Of a stretch of DNA of 64,000 nucleotides, positions 12,689-24,659 are shown piece after piece. The stretch comes from Vitellaria paradoxa (lineage: Eukaryota > Streptophyta > Magnoliopsida > Ericales > Sapotaceae). The stretch is taken from assembly GCA_019916065.1 (NCBI GenBank), contig CM034236.1:57502690-57566689 (forward strand). Direction: 5' to 3'. The stretch's first letter is position 1. The number at the start of each line of letters is the position of its first letter. Below the pieces are notes generated by a model. That model had not been told where the DNA came from. It ran no database searches and worked only from the letters and a program-made list of their open reading frames with translations. Both the position numbers and the translations under genes were made by a program.

Positions 12689-13749
12689 CTAGGACTCGAT
12701 CATATCCTTATCTGAAATACCATCCACATAAGGTTTCAACCGTTGACCATTCACCTTGAAGACCTTACTGTGACGTGGATTCTTAATCTCAATTGCACCA
12801 TGGGGGAATACTTCAGTAATAATAAAGGGACCATCCCATCTCGACCGAAGTTTACCAGGAAAGAGATGCAATTTAGAATTGAAAAGCCATACTTTTTGAT
12901 ATGGCTCAAAGGGTTTCCTATTAATGTGTTTATCATGAAAAGCTTTAGTCCTAGCCTTGTATATTGTAGAGCTCTCATACGCATCATTCCGCAGCTCTTC
13001 TAACTCATTGAGTTGGAGTTTTCTGTGTGAACCAGCAACGACCATATCAAAGTTGAATTTCTTAATAGCCCAAAATGCTTTATGCTCTAGCTCAACTGGT
13101 AAATGGCATGCCTTGCCAAACACTAGACGATACGGGGACATTCCAATAGGAGTCTTATAAGCTGTACGGTAGGCCCACAAACCGTCATCTAATCTGAGAG
13201 ACCAATCCTTACGGTCGGGTCGTACCGTTTTCTCTAGAATGCTTTTAATCTCCCTATTTGACACCTCAACTTAGCTACTAGTTTGAGGATGATAAGGTGT
13301 TGCCACCTTATGAGTGATAGAGTACTTACGAACTAGGGCCGCAAAATGCCAATTAAGGAAATGAGTCCCCTCATCACTGATAATAGCATGCGGATAGCCA
13401 AAACGACAAAAAATGTTATGTTGAAGGAACTTGATCACCACCTTGTGATCATTCGTTTTGGTGGCTATCGCTTCTACCCACTTTGAGACATAGTCCACTG
13501 CCACAAGAATATATTAATAACCAAACGAAGATGGAAATGGACCCATGAAGTCAATGCCCCACACATCAAAGATCTCAACTACAAGGATAGGGGACAAAGG
13601 CATCATGTCTCGACGCGACATATTACCCATTTTTTGGCATCTCAAGCAAATCCGGCAAAAGTTATATGCGTCCTTAAAAAGGGTTGGCCAATAAAAACCA
13701 CTTTGTAATACTTTAGCAGCGGTTTTCTTTCCATTAAAATGCCCACAGT
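12689..13749 (-). pseudogene. Athila integrase, broken
   Basis: This is the integrase part of the polyprotein. After a frameshift near 13750 the H2C2 zinc-binding segment and the catalytic core continue in one frame. The core is recognisable from [17 protein letters not shown] and [10 protein letters not shown]. Stops interrupt it at 13514-13516 (TAA) and 13271-13273 (TAA); the second is two codons before the presumed catalytic Glu (13265-13267). The 191-residue C-terminal part (13264 to 12689) is intact and carries the conserved [18 protein letters not shown] and the C-terminal [18 protein letters not shown] segments. Both stops are explained by CAA to TAA changes. Strand transfer is lost in this copy. 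Confidence 0.9.
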
Positions 13750-15963
13750 ATGACAGAAAGTAAGGATACTATGGTATTCACTCTCAGGGACACATCTACG
13801 AATAATCGGGTCCGGACAATATTTAAACAGTTCTGGATCCTCCCAAAAATAATATCCTATTTGAGAAAAGAATCGGTCCTTATCTTGCTTGGACCAATCA
13901 GAAGGAATATGACCACTGGTAAGATAATTGACGATATGCGCGTACCATGCGGATTGCCCCTGTGACACCTCAAGAAGCTGCTCATCAAGGAACGAATCTT
14001 TAATGGGTAATGAGTCGTTAGAATGCTCAACAAAGATCCTAGATAGGTGGTCTGCTACAGAATTTTCAGAACCTTTCTTATCCCGAATTTCAAAATCAAA
14101 CTCTTGCAATAGTAGAATCCATCGAATCAACCTAGGTTTCGCGTCTTTCTTAGACAGCAAGTACCGTAAAGCGGCATGATCGGAGAACAGGATAACTTTA
14201 GATCCTAAAAGATATGATCGAAATTTGTCAAGGGCAAACACGACCGCAAGCAACTCATTCTCTGTAGTGGTGTAGTTCAATTGAGCCCCAGAAAGAGTTT
14301 TGCTGGCATAGCAAATCGCATGCGAGATCTTATTAACCCTTTGGCCAAGGACTGCACCAACTGCATAGTCAGATGCGTCACACATAATCTCAAAAGGAAG
14401 AGACCAATCGGGTGCCTGCATGATGGGAGTAGAAGAAAGGGCATTTCGAAGAGTCTCAAATGCTTTCTTACACGCTTCATCGAAGACAAAAGGAGTATCC
14501 TTGGCAAGGAGGTCGCATAAGGGTTTAGAAATTTTGCTAAAATCTTTGATAAAGCGGCGATAAAATCTTACGTGCCCAAGGAATGATCGAATTTGTTTAA
14601 CAGATTTTGGAGGTGGAAGCTTAGAAATTAGATCAACTTTAGCCCTATCGACCTCGATTCCTCTTCTAGATACAATGTGCCCTAGCACGATACCTTCTTG
14701 AACCATAAAATGGTTTTTTTCCCAACTTAAGACTAGATTTGTCTCCATGCATCTTTTAAGCACCTTCACTAGATTTCGGAGAGAATCATCAAATGAGGTC
14801 CCAAATATTGAGAAGTCATCCATGAAAACTTCGAGAAATTTTTCCACCATGTCAGAGAAAATAGACATCATACACCTTTGAAATGTTGCAGGTGCATTGC
14901 ACAAGCCAAACGGCATCCGCCGATAAGCAAATGTGCCATAAGGACAGGTGAAGGTCGTTTTTTCTTGGTTGGCAGGGTTGATAGGCACTTGGTTATATCC
15001 AGAATATCCATCCAGAAAACAGTAAAATCTTTGACCTACTAATCGCTCGAGGATCTGATCAATGAAAGGCAAGGGAAAATGATCTTTTCTAGTCATGGAG
15101 TTTAATTTCTGATAATCAATGCAAACACGCCACCCTGTGGTAGTGCGTGTAGGGACAAGCTCACCTTTCTCGCTCGTCATAACCGTGATGCCAGACTTTT
15201 TGGGAACTACCTGCGTGGGACTCACCCACTGACTATCAGAGATTGGGTATATAATGCCCGCATCTAGCAACTTAATCACTTCCTTCATCACCACCTCTTT
15301 CATGTTTGGATTCAACCTCCGTTGCATTTCTCGTGAAGGCTTAGCATTTTCTTCACAATGGATGCGATGCATGCAAATAGAGGGATCAATGCCTTTGAGA
15401 TCTGCCACCGACCATCCTATGGCACCCTTGTGCTCTCTAAGCACATTAAGAAGTTGACTTTCCTGTTTAGCAGAAAGGTCAGAAGCTATAATCATAGGAA
15501 AAGTGTCATCAGGCCCTAAGAAAGAATACTTGAGAGTCACTGGAAGCGGTTTCAACTCAAGTTTGGGTGGAGCCTCAATAGAAGAAGGGGCTGGAGTATT
15601 AAAAAGCTCTGGTAGTTGCTCAAACTTTGCAATCCAAGGAGGCATATCTGACCAAGGTGTAGCGTCTAAAATAGCATTAACGTCCTCAATTGATTGGTCT
15701 ATGTCGTAGTGATCAATATCAAAGTGAGTCAAGCATACTTCTAAAGGATCATCGGCTAAAATACATGGAAGTGCCTCCTCTACTATCTCATCCACAACGT
15801 CGACTGCAAAGCAGTCATCCTCTTTTATTGGAGGGTGTTGGGAGGCATGAAATATATTAAGCCGGATATTCATGTTCCCAAAGGATACTTCCATCACTCC
15901 TGTCCTACAATTTATCGATGCATTGGCCGTGGCCAAGAAAGGTCTACCCAGGATGACAGGAGT
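13750..15963 (-). pseudogene. Athila reverse transcriptase and RNase H
   Basis: A long open stretch of about 740 codons. It holds the linker after protease ([17 protein letters not shown]), then reverse transcriptase with the first catalytic Asp in [11 protein letters not shown] (near 15010) and the FMDDFS box (near 14820; the YxDD box of other elements). RNase H follows with [13 protein letters not shown] (near 14370) and [15 protein letters not shown]. After that comes the start of the H2C2 integrase finger, which goes out of frame near 13750, so the last ~35 residues of the open frame (to 13642) are out-of-frame. Within this block the enzyme motifs look undamaged. It is cut off upstream by a TAA at 15964-15966, where CAA is the likely ancestral codon. 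Confidence 0.93.
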
Positions 15964-17332
15964 TTACTTACCCGGGTTGGATATTGGTTCTGTGTCAAGG
16001 ACAATAAAATCAGCAGGAAATATGAATTTGTCCACCTTGACAAGAACATCTTCTATAATACCCCTCGGTACCCTAATAGATCTGTCTGCTAGCTGCAAAG
16101 TGACTGAGGTGGGCTTCAACTCTCCAAGTCCAAAACGTTCATAAATTGAGTATGGTAGAAGATTCACACTTGCCCCTAAATCTAGAAGTGCTCTCTCAAT
16201 AGTATGAGTGCCAATGACACACGAAATAGTGGGCGTTCCAGGATCCTTCAACTTAGGAGGAGTGGAATATTGCAGAACTGAACTCACATGCTCAGTAAGA
16301 AGGACTTTCTTGTTTACTTGATTCATCTTCCTCTTTTTCGTGCATAAGTCTTTTAAAAACTTGGCATAGGAGGGAACTTGCTTTATAGCATCGAGTAAGG
16401 GAAGATTGATCTTAACTTGCTTGAACACCTCCATCATGTCATCAATGGAAGCTCCCTTCTTTGAGAAAGGTGAAGGTGTACCAAGCGCAGTCGGAAAAGG
16501 AATCTTAGGCACAAAAGATGGTGCCTTATCAAAATTGGATCGGGTGAATTTTGGAGGGATTACCTCTTTATTATTCATATCATTATCAATCCCAGAACCT
16601 TTGGAATGGGAGGAGGCTTTACTTTTCCCACAATTGTCCTCTTCAGGACGAGTCTCAACTTCCCTCCCGTTCCTAAGAGACACGACAATATTTGCCTGCT
16701 CGTGATAGGTGTCATAAGCAGTGAAATTTTCTACCCCAAATTGTCCTTTAGGATTGTTCACAGGCTGGCTCGGTAACTTACCCTCTTCCCTACGACTTAA
16801 AGTATTAGCTATTTGACCCATTTGGGCTTCTAGCCTTGAAATGGATTGGTAGTGAGAGTGAACTAATTGAGTAGTGGCCTGGTGGTCGGTTTTTATTTCC
16901 TTTAGAGTTTGCAATACTTGTTCTTCAAAGTTAGGAGTTCTCTGAGGTTGTGGAAGAGGTTGTTGGTACTGCTAGTTAGGCATACGATAAGCCGCAGGAT
17001 TGATAGAGTTAGGGAAGTTAGATTGTTGTGGTGGAGCAAAAGAGTTGCCCTAAGGTTGCGGCCTCCATGAGAAATTGGGGTGATTGCGCCAACCTGGGTT
17101 ATAGGTATTGGAGAAGGGATCATTAATTGGCTTAGGAAACCCTTGTGCAGCATTAATTTGTTCGTGCACAAATTCTGGAAATTGAGAAGCAGCAGGACAA
17201 TCACTCACAAAATGAGTGGGATTATAGCATAGTGCACAGGCCTCTTGGTGCATAGAAGGCTGCGAAGAGGACGGTGAAGAGGATGAGTGGCCATGACTAA
17301 GAAGTTGAGTTAACTGTTGGGCCAAGGCAGCG
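15964..17332 (-). pseudogene. Athila gag 3' part and aspartic protease, broken
   Basis: Minus-strand continuation of gag after the nested solo LTR. A zinc knuckle CALCYNPTHFVSDC (CX2CX4HX4C, near 17200-17245) for RNA binding is followed by a Pro/Gln-rich linker, then the protease with its active site in ALLDLGASVNLLPYS (near 16165-16190). DLGA in place of DTGA/DSGA is usual in this lineage. In-frame TAG stops lie at 17050-17052 and 16972-16974, and a TAA at 15964-15966; all three fit CAG or CAA turning into a stop. The frame is otherwise continuous with gag and pol. Confidence 0.9.
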
Positions 17333-18925
17333 TGTTGGCCCAAGGTTTGTAAAGTTAGTTTTATAATTGATTTTGATGATAACAAACATTGAATTAAATT
17401 TTCATAATTAATTTTCAAATAAACATTGTATGAAATGTTACAATTCATTTGATAGATTCAAGATAATAGAGTTGGAAGAGATTGATATTATTTTTTAGAT
17501 ATTTTTACATAATTTGGATGAAGGAATAAAGGAATTTCAAAGTTTGGAGTAATAGAAATCAAAGTAAGAAGAATATATTTGAACTAGAGGTTAACTCGGA
17601 TAAACAGAGAAATCAGACACGTGTTAGTATATAGATGATGATATCTTAAGATCCAACGGTTCAATTTTCATGAAATTTTAATACAGTAAACTCGATTTCG
17701 ATATCTACAACTTTACCGAAGGGAGCTTTTTGTGAATCTGACGTTAAGGTATCAAAACATGAGTTGGAACATTAGGCATTACAGAAAAGTTTTTAATTCT
17801 GGATTCTGGAGCTAGTCTTAGTTTTTGAGACATAACTCATACTCTACAGCTTTAAAAATTCTGATTTTTGGTGTGTGAAAAGAAGACTCAAAAAGCTACA
17901 ACTTTTGTAGTTTAAGTTTCTTCTAATTCTAAAAGTATCCTAGTGAAACGGAAGCTTAAACGGGAAACACAGATTCAGAATGTCAGAAAAAGCTATCAGA
18001 AGCTGGTCTCGGTTCAGAAGCCATATCTAACTATCTAACCGTTGGATGAAGCTCAAAATTTAACATGTGATAGCTGACTTATATATCTACAAAGTCTTTA
18101 CTCTGAGGAAATGTCAGATTTGAACTTTCTGAGGGTGAAAAACGGTCACAAATATATCTCAGAAAATCTGAATCTGAAAGACAGCATTGGAAGCAAGGAA
18201 ATTCAATTTCTTTCAAGGGCAAAAGTGTCTTTTCACTTAGTAACGGCCATTTGGAGATTTTCATCTATAAATAGAGCCTCAAACTCAGATTCAAGGGGAT
18301 GAACAAGGCAAGAAAGAAGTGCTTACAAAGAGATACAAGAAATTCTATAACTTTGCAAACATAGAGTGATTTCTTCTCACATTTGTGCTTCATCTTTCAT
18401 ATTCAACTTGTGAGAGTTTCTTTTTGATTTGATTGAGTTTTAAACTCATCATTGTTGTTGTAAGAAAGGGAAATTTAAAGCCCTTTTAATTTGTGAGAGT
18501 TGGGTGAGGTCTTGTTGGTTTTGGTTCAAGTGTTAGGACCAAAACAAGAGACTTTCTTTGAGAGAGACTTGTGTGAGTGATTTGGGGATAAAATCACTTG
18601 GAAAAGGTTTCTAGCACCTTGGGAAACTAGTGTGTAATAAGCTCTTCAAAGAATAGTGGAGAAATCTCAAGGAAGGCCTTGGGGGAGTGGACGTAGGCAA
18701 CATTGAAGCCGAACCACTATAAATCGATTGTGTTTGCTTCTCTTCCCTTCTCTTTATATTTATTGCAAACACTAGCACTCACTCTTCATTCACAAATATT
18801 AAATAATTTTTTTTAGTGCATTTTATATTCATCTTAATATATTTGTTTTAGGGTTGAATTTTTTATTTGCAAAATTTTTAAGCAACCCTATTCACCCCCC
18901 TCTAGTGTTGCTATTTAGGACAACA
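17333..18925 (+). mobile_element. Copia-type (SIRE-like) solo LTR nested in Athila gag
   Basis: A 1593-bp LTR begins TGTTGGCCCAAGG and ends GGACAACA (TGTTG...CAACA inverted tips). It is flanked by the perfect 5-bp duplication CAGCG at 17328-17332 and 18926-18930. Dropping the LTR and one CAGCG joins the two gag halves in frame (…HPQVA then ALAQQ…), which confirms the ends. A TATA box TATAAATA lies at 18266-18273, so the LTR reads rightwards. The late GGGGGAGTGGACGTAGGC segment and the terminal TTCACCCCCCTCTAG are features I know from SIRE/Maximus-type Copia LTRs. No internal region or second LTR remains, as after LTR-LTR recombination. Confidence 0.92.
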
Positions 18926-19793
18926 CAGCGACTTGCGGATGAATGTCATTAGAGGGCTTAACCTCATAAAGACCTCGTGGCTTTGAAGAAATTATCGCTA
19001 ATCCTCTCTCATTCCTTATAGCAGAAGCATGGTGTTGGGAATTTTCACTAAGGTTTTCAAAAAGTTCCCATGCTTCATCTTCATTTTTCAACATAAATGT
19101 CCCCCCACAAGAGGCATCCACCATTTGACGTTGCTGAACACACAAGCCATCATAAAAATATTGTACCAATTGCCACTTTGGTACTTTGTGGTGAGGGCAT
19201 TTTCTAATGAGCTCTTGAAGTCTTTCCTAGGTTTCATGGAATTGCTCACCGTCGAGCTGGGCGAAGCTAGTAATAGCTCGCCTATATTGATTTGTTTTAC
19301 CTGAGGAAAAGTACTTCTTGAGGAATTCCCTTTGGAGTTGGGGCCAAGTGGTGAAAGAGTTTGCTTGTAAAGAACTTAGCCAATGTTTGGCTTTGTCTTT
19401 TAGAGAGAATGGAAACAAAGTCAATTTAAGGGCATCCTCGCTAAAATTATTAATCTTGACAGTGTGACACACCACGTGGAATTCATCAATATGATTATAG
19501 GGATCCTCATTATTATTCCCATAAAATGAAGGTAAGAGTTGAATAATACTGGGTTTGATTTCATACTGAGCTGCCGTCACATTTGGCAACTGAATGCAAG
19601 AGGGAGAGGTGTACTCAGAAGGAATAAAATATTCTTGCAACCTAGCAAGCGGTGCATTGTCATTTGGGTTCTCAGCCATTAGGATGGTTGGAAGGGTCTG
19701 ATTACGTCTATTTGCACGAATGATTTTAAGAGAACACTCAATTTTGGGATCAATAGGAAGTAAGATAGGTGTTAAAGACCTACGACCATGCAT
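18926..19793 (-). pseudogene. Athila gag 5' part, broken
   Basis: N-terminal gag. It may start at the ATG at 19793 or, more likely, at the downstream MAENPNDNAPLARL. The capsid-type retrotransposon gag domain is clear from LTLFPFSLKDKAKHWLSSL, TTWPQLQREFLKKYF and RAITSFAQLDGEQFHET. A TAG at 19227-19229 follows directly, where the family has Trp, so TGG to TAG. The frame then continues through ERLQELIRKCPHH and VQYFYDGLCVQQRQMVDASCGG to the solo LTR insertion. Gag would package element RNA into cytoplasmic particles; this copy cannot. Confidence 0.9.
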
Positions 19794-20023
19794 GCACTAA
19801 TTAAATCCTCTATTGCAAGATTAAGAATTAAAATACTGAAATAAAAACTCAGTTTTTTTTTTAATTAATTGCAAGCAAATAGAAGAAAGTAAATGAATCA
19901 ATAAATTAATAAATTTTTTTTTATTAAAAAAATAAATAAATTAATAAAATCAAGAATTAAAATAAAAATTACTATTGAGAATTAGCAACCGTAATAATTG
20001 TCCCTGGCAATGGCGCCAAAATT
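19794..20023 (-). other. Athila leader with tRNA-Asp primer-binding site (20001-20018)
   Basis: Plus-strand 20001-20018 reads TCCCTGGCAATGGCGCCA. It differs at two positions from the 3' end of plant tRNA-Asp(GTC) as I know it (TCCCCGGCAACGGCGCCA). On the minus strand it is the primer site, five bases after the 5' LTR. The remaining bases are an AT-rich leader before gag. Confidence 0.85.
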
Positions 20024-21476
20024 TGATGGGTCGTTTTTTCACGCCAAAAATAAATATAAAAATTCCAATCTTACTATTAAGTATCGTGGCAAGACGGATG
20101 TCGATCCACAGGGACAATGTGATGGTCACTAACTTCCTAAAATTAATTTCTATTTAAACCCTAAAAATATTTAATTGATTTGATTTTATTTAAACTAATG
20201 AAATCATAATAATAAAAATAAAGCAAGCAAATTAAATAAACTAGAAACAGATGATGAAATGAACTTGAGGATTCGAATCCACCGACACCTTGTAACAATA
20301 TATTCATATAGAATCTAGGGATTTATTATTAACACAATTGAGATCTATTAGTGGCTACAAACCCTAATAGTATCGTCAAGAAATTTCATGAATAATTGAC
20401 TGGCATAAATTATCTAACAAGTACGAATCGTCTCTAGGCACGACTCGTCTACGTATAGCATAATTTATCTCACCCTAATCATTCACAAACAAACAATAAA
20501 GAAAAAAACCATTGTATAACCTCTGCATTTGAAATCACAGAAATCAACACAGATATTTAATTGGAAAATAAAGAGCATAAATAGATTTATAAAAATCTAA
20601 AATCTTTAGTTATACAATTATTGTGTAAAATAATAGAAACCCTAAAATCTATAGATACGATGTTACTTGAACGACGATTTCATCCTCACCCTCAAGCGCG
20701 TGTGGATTAGCCGAGCATGATCATGGAACACACCCAATCGTTGATGAAGAAAGCCATCTCCAACATCTCCAAGCTGTCCGCACCTCTCTTTGCACTCTCT
20801 CTGTTTTTTTCGAATCCCTTCTGCCCAGCCGTGCCCTCTTTTTTGGGTTTTTTTTTCTTTTTTTTCTTTATATAGCCGAGAGGTTTCTTTCCTGCCAAAG
20901 GAAGACCCACCGAATTCATCTCCCAATTTTGCTGCCTTCCTTTTGAGTTGACCGAACCAAAGGCTTGAATTGTTGATCAATTGTTGATGGAATTAACTGG
21001 GGCCCACCGAATGAAAGCTTGCTTTGACCGAATGGCTGGATGATTTCCATTGATTGACCCGCGTGGCTGGGCTCTTGTAGCTGGCGGTTTGAATGTATAT
21101 ATATATATCATATATAAAATAGTAACGTATATATATACTATAATATAATATATATAGTATAATGTAATATAAATACTATAATATAATATGTTATGTTTTA
21201 TATATACTATATTATAATATATATATATATAATAGTAATAAATAATAATAATAATAATAATAATAATATAGCTCGTGTGCATGAAAACTCGGGCTTGAGT
21301 TTGATTCCTGCTCCGACTTGATGGCTTTAATTATTTAAATTTGAGTCCAAAATACCTGTAACAAAAATAAAAATATCAAAGCACGAATATAAAGTATCTT
21401 GGGACATTTAATATATTTAACAATACTAACAAAAATAAATTAAGGAGTTAAAATAGGGATATTTATGCACTTATCA
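20024..21476 (-). repeat. Athila 5' LTR
   Basis: A 1453-bp LTR, same termini as 9619-11082, differing by scattered substitutions and short changes in the TA microsatellite at about 21095-21270. Internal open frames are the same chance frames as in the 3' LTR. Confidence 0.95.
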
Positions 21477-21481
21477 AAAAT

Positions 21482-22818
21482 GAAAATACGGTATGATCTA
21501 AGTATATCGAGAGAAATCATCAACTAAACATGCATAATAATAAAAATTTCCAAGAGACATAACTGGAGATGACCCCATAAATTACAATGAATCTTATTGA
21601 AAGGATTAAACCAGAATTGTCTTAACTGGAAAAAGGCATTTTACTAAGTTTGCCTAACCGACAACTATCACAAATTGATTGTGATTTATTTATTCCTTAG
21701 ACTTGAATAATCCTAATTCCAAAGTAATTTAAATGCAAAAGCTTGAGGATATCCTAATCGTTGGTGCCAAACTTTGATTGAGTTGGATTTAAACCTATTA
21801 GAAAAATGTAATTTATGGTGACTAGAAATAACATATAAATCACCCTTGTGCCGCCCTGTCATCACCTTGTGACCTGTTTCTCGTTCCTTAACACAAAAAT
21901 CCATGCTAGAAAATTCACAATTCAAATGATAATGGTAATTAAGTTGACTTACAAACAGTAAGTTTTGTTTCAGATGAGGAACATAGAGAACATCATTAAA
22001 GGGTAGGACATGAGTACCATTTTGAACACAAGCATCACCAACCGATTTAATAGGTAATGAAGTGCCATTTCCAATTAAGACAGAATCTATGCCGAAGCAC
22101 GAGTGTAAATTTTTTAGCATGCTTGCATTTCCTGTCATGTGATTTGAGGTTCTAGTGTCAGATGTCCATTCAGTATCAAAAATAGAGTAGTCAAAAGTAA
22201 AGGCAGCCAACGCCTATGGTATTCCATCTTGTTTAGGGGATTGTTTTGGTAGATGCCAGCAAATCTTTGTAATATGACCCATAACACCGCAATATTAACA
22301 CTGTTCATTGCAATACATTTCTCGTAAGTTGGTCTCATTTGCTATTGTCCTGGAGGTATTGGCCGCCGAGTTGTGGAGTTTTGTTTGTTGTTTTCTTGTG
22401 TAAGCTGACGATTGAAATTGGTGTAACTTATGTTGTTAGAATTCTAATTGTAGGCTTGAAAGCCATGATATTTGAGTTGAACTGGTTTGATGATCCTCAG
22501 TTGGAAGATGTATTTGTTGAGGGTGCTGTTTTTTTACTATAGAAGGCCAATTGATGAGTTGTTATGTTGCTAGTGAACCAATTTTAACGTTATTCAAATC
22601 CTCATAGTAGAGACACTAACTTGGGGTAGGATGGTTGTGGTGGCTTCAACATGGTCGTAGTAAAGGACTCGTACTTTAGTCTTAGATTTGTGAGGAGTGA
22701 GAAAACCTTGAATTTTTCTCCTTAGGAGCCAAATCTTCACAAATCTCTAATTGACAAAAATACTAGTTATAAGGATATATTTCTTTATTATGCTCTGATG
22801 TGTCGAGTTACCATTTTA
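21482..22818 (-). pseudogene. Decayed Copia gag-pol (zinc knuckle, protease, start of integrase)
   Basis: Minus-strand order from right to left. First comes an Asn/Gln-rich gag tail, then a zinc knuckle (near 22260-22300: C, stop in place of an expected Gln, Y, CGVMGHITKIC), then a stop at about 22216-22218. A long frame 22210-21713 follows with the Copia protease region (WTSDTRTSNHMTGN, VLYVPHLKQNLLFVSQL) and the GAG-pre-integrase segment WHQRLGYPQ. Further left, in changed frames, come a CDSCRLGKLSKMPFSS-like and an IHCNLWG-like segment marking the integrase start. The protease active site reads DTRT where Copia normally has DTGA or DSGA, so it is dead. The gag capsid region is largely missing, and the rest of pol does not reappear beyond the Athila insertion. 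Confidence 0.8.
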
Positions 22819-23391
22819 TGTTAATACCCAGATCCCAGATTCGAGCAAAGCAAAAACCTAATCCCTACGATTCACTTAACCTCCTAATTTTGAAACCCAT
22901 TGATAAAAAAAAAAAAAAAAAAAAACTAAAAGAATTAGACAAATATAGATGAAAAAATGAGATATTGATGAAGATTTAATCAGACTTAGTCTAAAATTTT
23001 TGAGAAATTGAAGTTACTTTTGTATATATATACATACATATATATATATATATATATATGTAACTGTAATACCTAAAAATCCTAAGTTGTGGTGGTTCTT
23101 TCACACCAATTAATCGGTTCTTGAGAGGATCAAAGTCGAAGGGAAAGTAACCGACGAGAAAGGAGATCTTGTTGAGAGTTTCTATTTGAGAGGATCAAAG
23201 CTGAAGGCCATGTCACCAATAGAGACTTGAAAGATGAGAGCGAAGGACATTTTCATCTATTCATCCGTTTTTTAATTAGATAATCATCGCTTACACTTTT
23301 TATACATGTATATCTCATGCACCATTAATTATAACAGTTTCATCCAACTTTGCATTTTAGTCATGAGTATAGGAGATATTAGTGCATAACA
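22819..23391 (-). repeat. Probable 5' LTR of the decayed Copia element
   Basis: Plus strand begins TGTTAATACC and ends GTGCATAACA, with TGTTA/TAACA inverted tips, 573 bp. A minus-strand TATA-like TATAAAAAG lies at about 23295-23303. To its left the minus strand reads TGGTA then, after ten extra bases, TCAGAGC (about 22791-22812). That looks like the tRNA-Met primer site TGGTATCAGAGC split by a short insertion. Only one LTR is found, so the ends are inferred. Confidence 0.5.
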
Positions 23392-24182
23392 ACGAGGTAT
23401 AGGAATGTAAGTGATTTTCACTCAAAATATAGAGGGTATAAAGGTAAGTATCTCTAATTTTTATTTTTCTTCCAACACTAGTGGATTTCTTATATTTTAC
23501 TTAGCCCCTACAACTATAGATGCAAGTGGGAGGTTGAACTGGATAATGATCGTGATGGATTGGTTGGGCAAAGTAGAATGTCCGAATAGTTTATTATTAT
23601 ATTTTAGAAAGAGAAGTGTAAAGTTACTTGATTTATTTGTTTTTCTTGTTTATTGGTTGGACTGGTTATTGTATAAGTTTCGGTTTGAGATAATAGAATG
23701 AATTTTTATTAAGTTTGGAGATTTTTAATTTATTATTGTTAAGCATGGTTGGTTCTGATTAGTTTGGCTCAATAGTTTTTTATGATTTATGGTTGCTTGT
23801 TTGCATTCTCGGGTTTGTGAGAAATTCAAGGCGTGACAGTTTGACTTTGATTAGCTCTATCGATTCACTAAAACTCACATAAATAAAAAAATATAAATAT
23901 AAAATTACACTAAACTATGTAACTTTATTATATAAATGCTACAAAATACTTGGTCTGGCTATACATAAATTTGCAAAGTAGTTCATATACAAAACTTTTA
24001 ACCTTTTTTTTTTAGCAATGTAAAATATTGTACGATGATGTGTATCACACGAGTCAACAATGATATATACATTTATTGGGTTAAACTCGTTTAATTTAAA
24101 TTTAATTGGGCGGATCAATAGATTTAGGTAATCATTGTCGCTCTAATATAATGAATTATTTGATCAGTTATTGTGGCTGGTT
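23392..24182. other. Intergenic sequence, no gene seen
   Basis: A plus-strand frame at 23411-23701 has no recognisable domain and poor coding character. Nothing else can be supported. Confidence 0.4.
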
Positions 24183-24324
24183 GTCTTAATTTGTTTCATT
24201 TATATCTGTTAGTTTCAACAAACTTTCTTTTGTTTTGTAGTACAGCTGGACTTGTCTTAATTTGTTTCATTTATATCTGTTAGTTTCAACAAACTTTCTT
24301 TTGTTTTGTAGCACAGCTGGACTT
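24183..24324. repeat. 71-bp tandem duplication
   Basis: GTCTTAATTTGTTTCATTTA... through TAGTACAGCTGGACTT is present twice, starting at 24183 and 24254, with the copies nearly identical. The first part (GTCTTAATTTGTTTCATTTATAT) also occurs near 25737-25759. Confidence 0.9.
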
Positions 24325-24658
24325 CAAAAAACTTCTAATTTTTTATGAACTCAAACTTATTTTTCTTTTTTTTTTTTTTAGTAGCCAATAAAAATATGAC
24401 TAGACAACTAATTGCCCACCGAAGAAGCAACCACAAATTTGATAGTTTCAATAAACTATCTTGCGTTCTGTAGCTATCACAGGTTTTCTGTGTTCCACGC
24501 CCAAACTTTTGAGGCCAATCGAAATTTCCGTATTGACAAACAATGGCCCACCAAAGAAGCTTCCACAAATTAACTTCAACAAACTTTCGTTTGTTGTGTA
24601 GCACTGCTTATATGTTTTCCATGCCCAAATATTTGAAGAAGGTTGTTAGAATTTGTAC
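24212..24658 (-). repeat. Inverted copy of the conserved segment of the R repeat family
   Basis: Read on the minus strand, this block matches the conserved end segments of the R units at 52440-52730, 60410-60830 and 62140-62500. Shared landmarks are ACAAATTCTAACAACCTTC, GTTTGGGCGTGGAACACAG-like, TTTCGATTGGCCTCAAAAG and GGTGGGCAATTAGTTGTCTA. The AT-rich body of R is absent, so the segment can move or persist alone. Confidence 0.8.
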
Positions 24659-24659
24659 A

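Larger units (their letters stand above)
9619..21476 (-). mobile_element. Full-length Athila-type Ty3/gypsy LTR retrotransposon, mutated
   Basis: An 11.86-kb element on the minus strand with LTRs at both ends (TG...CA termini). It is flanked by the perfect 5-bp duplication AAAAT (9614-9618 and 21477-21481). Reading from right to left: 5' LTR, tRNA-Asp primer site, gag, protease, reverse transcriptase, RNase H, integrase, a 1.6-kb non-coding 3' region, polypurine tract, 3' LTR. The RT sequence ([24 protein letters not shown]), the protease DLGA site and the tRNA-Asp primer all fit the Athila/Tat branch. Gag-pol was one long frame and is now broken by six in-frame stops and one frameshift, so the copy cannot encode its own proteins. 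A Copia-type solo LTR (17333-18925) is nested in gag. Over roughly the first 480 aligned LTR bases I count about 13 differences, so the insertion is not very old. Confidence 0.95.
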
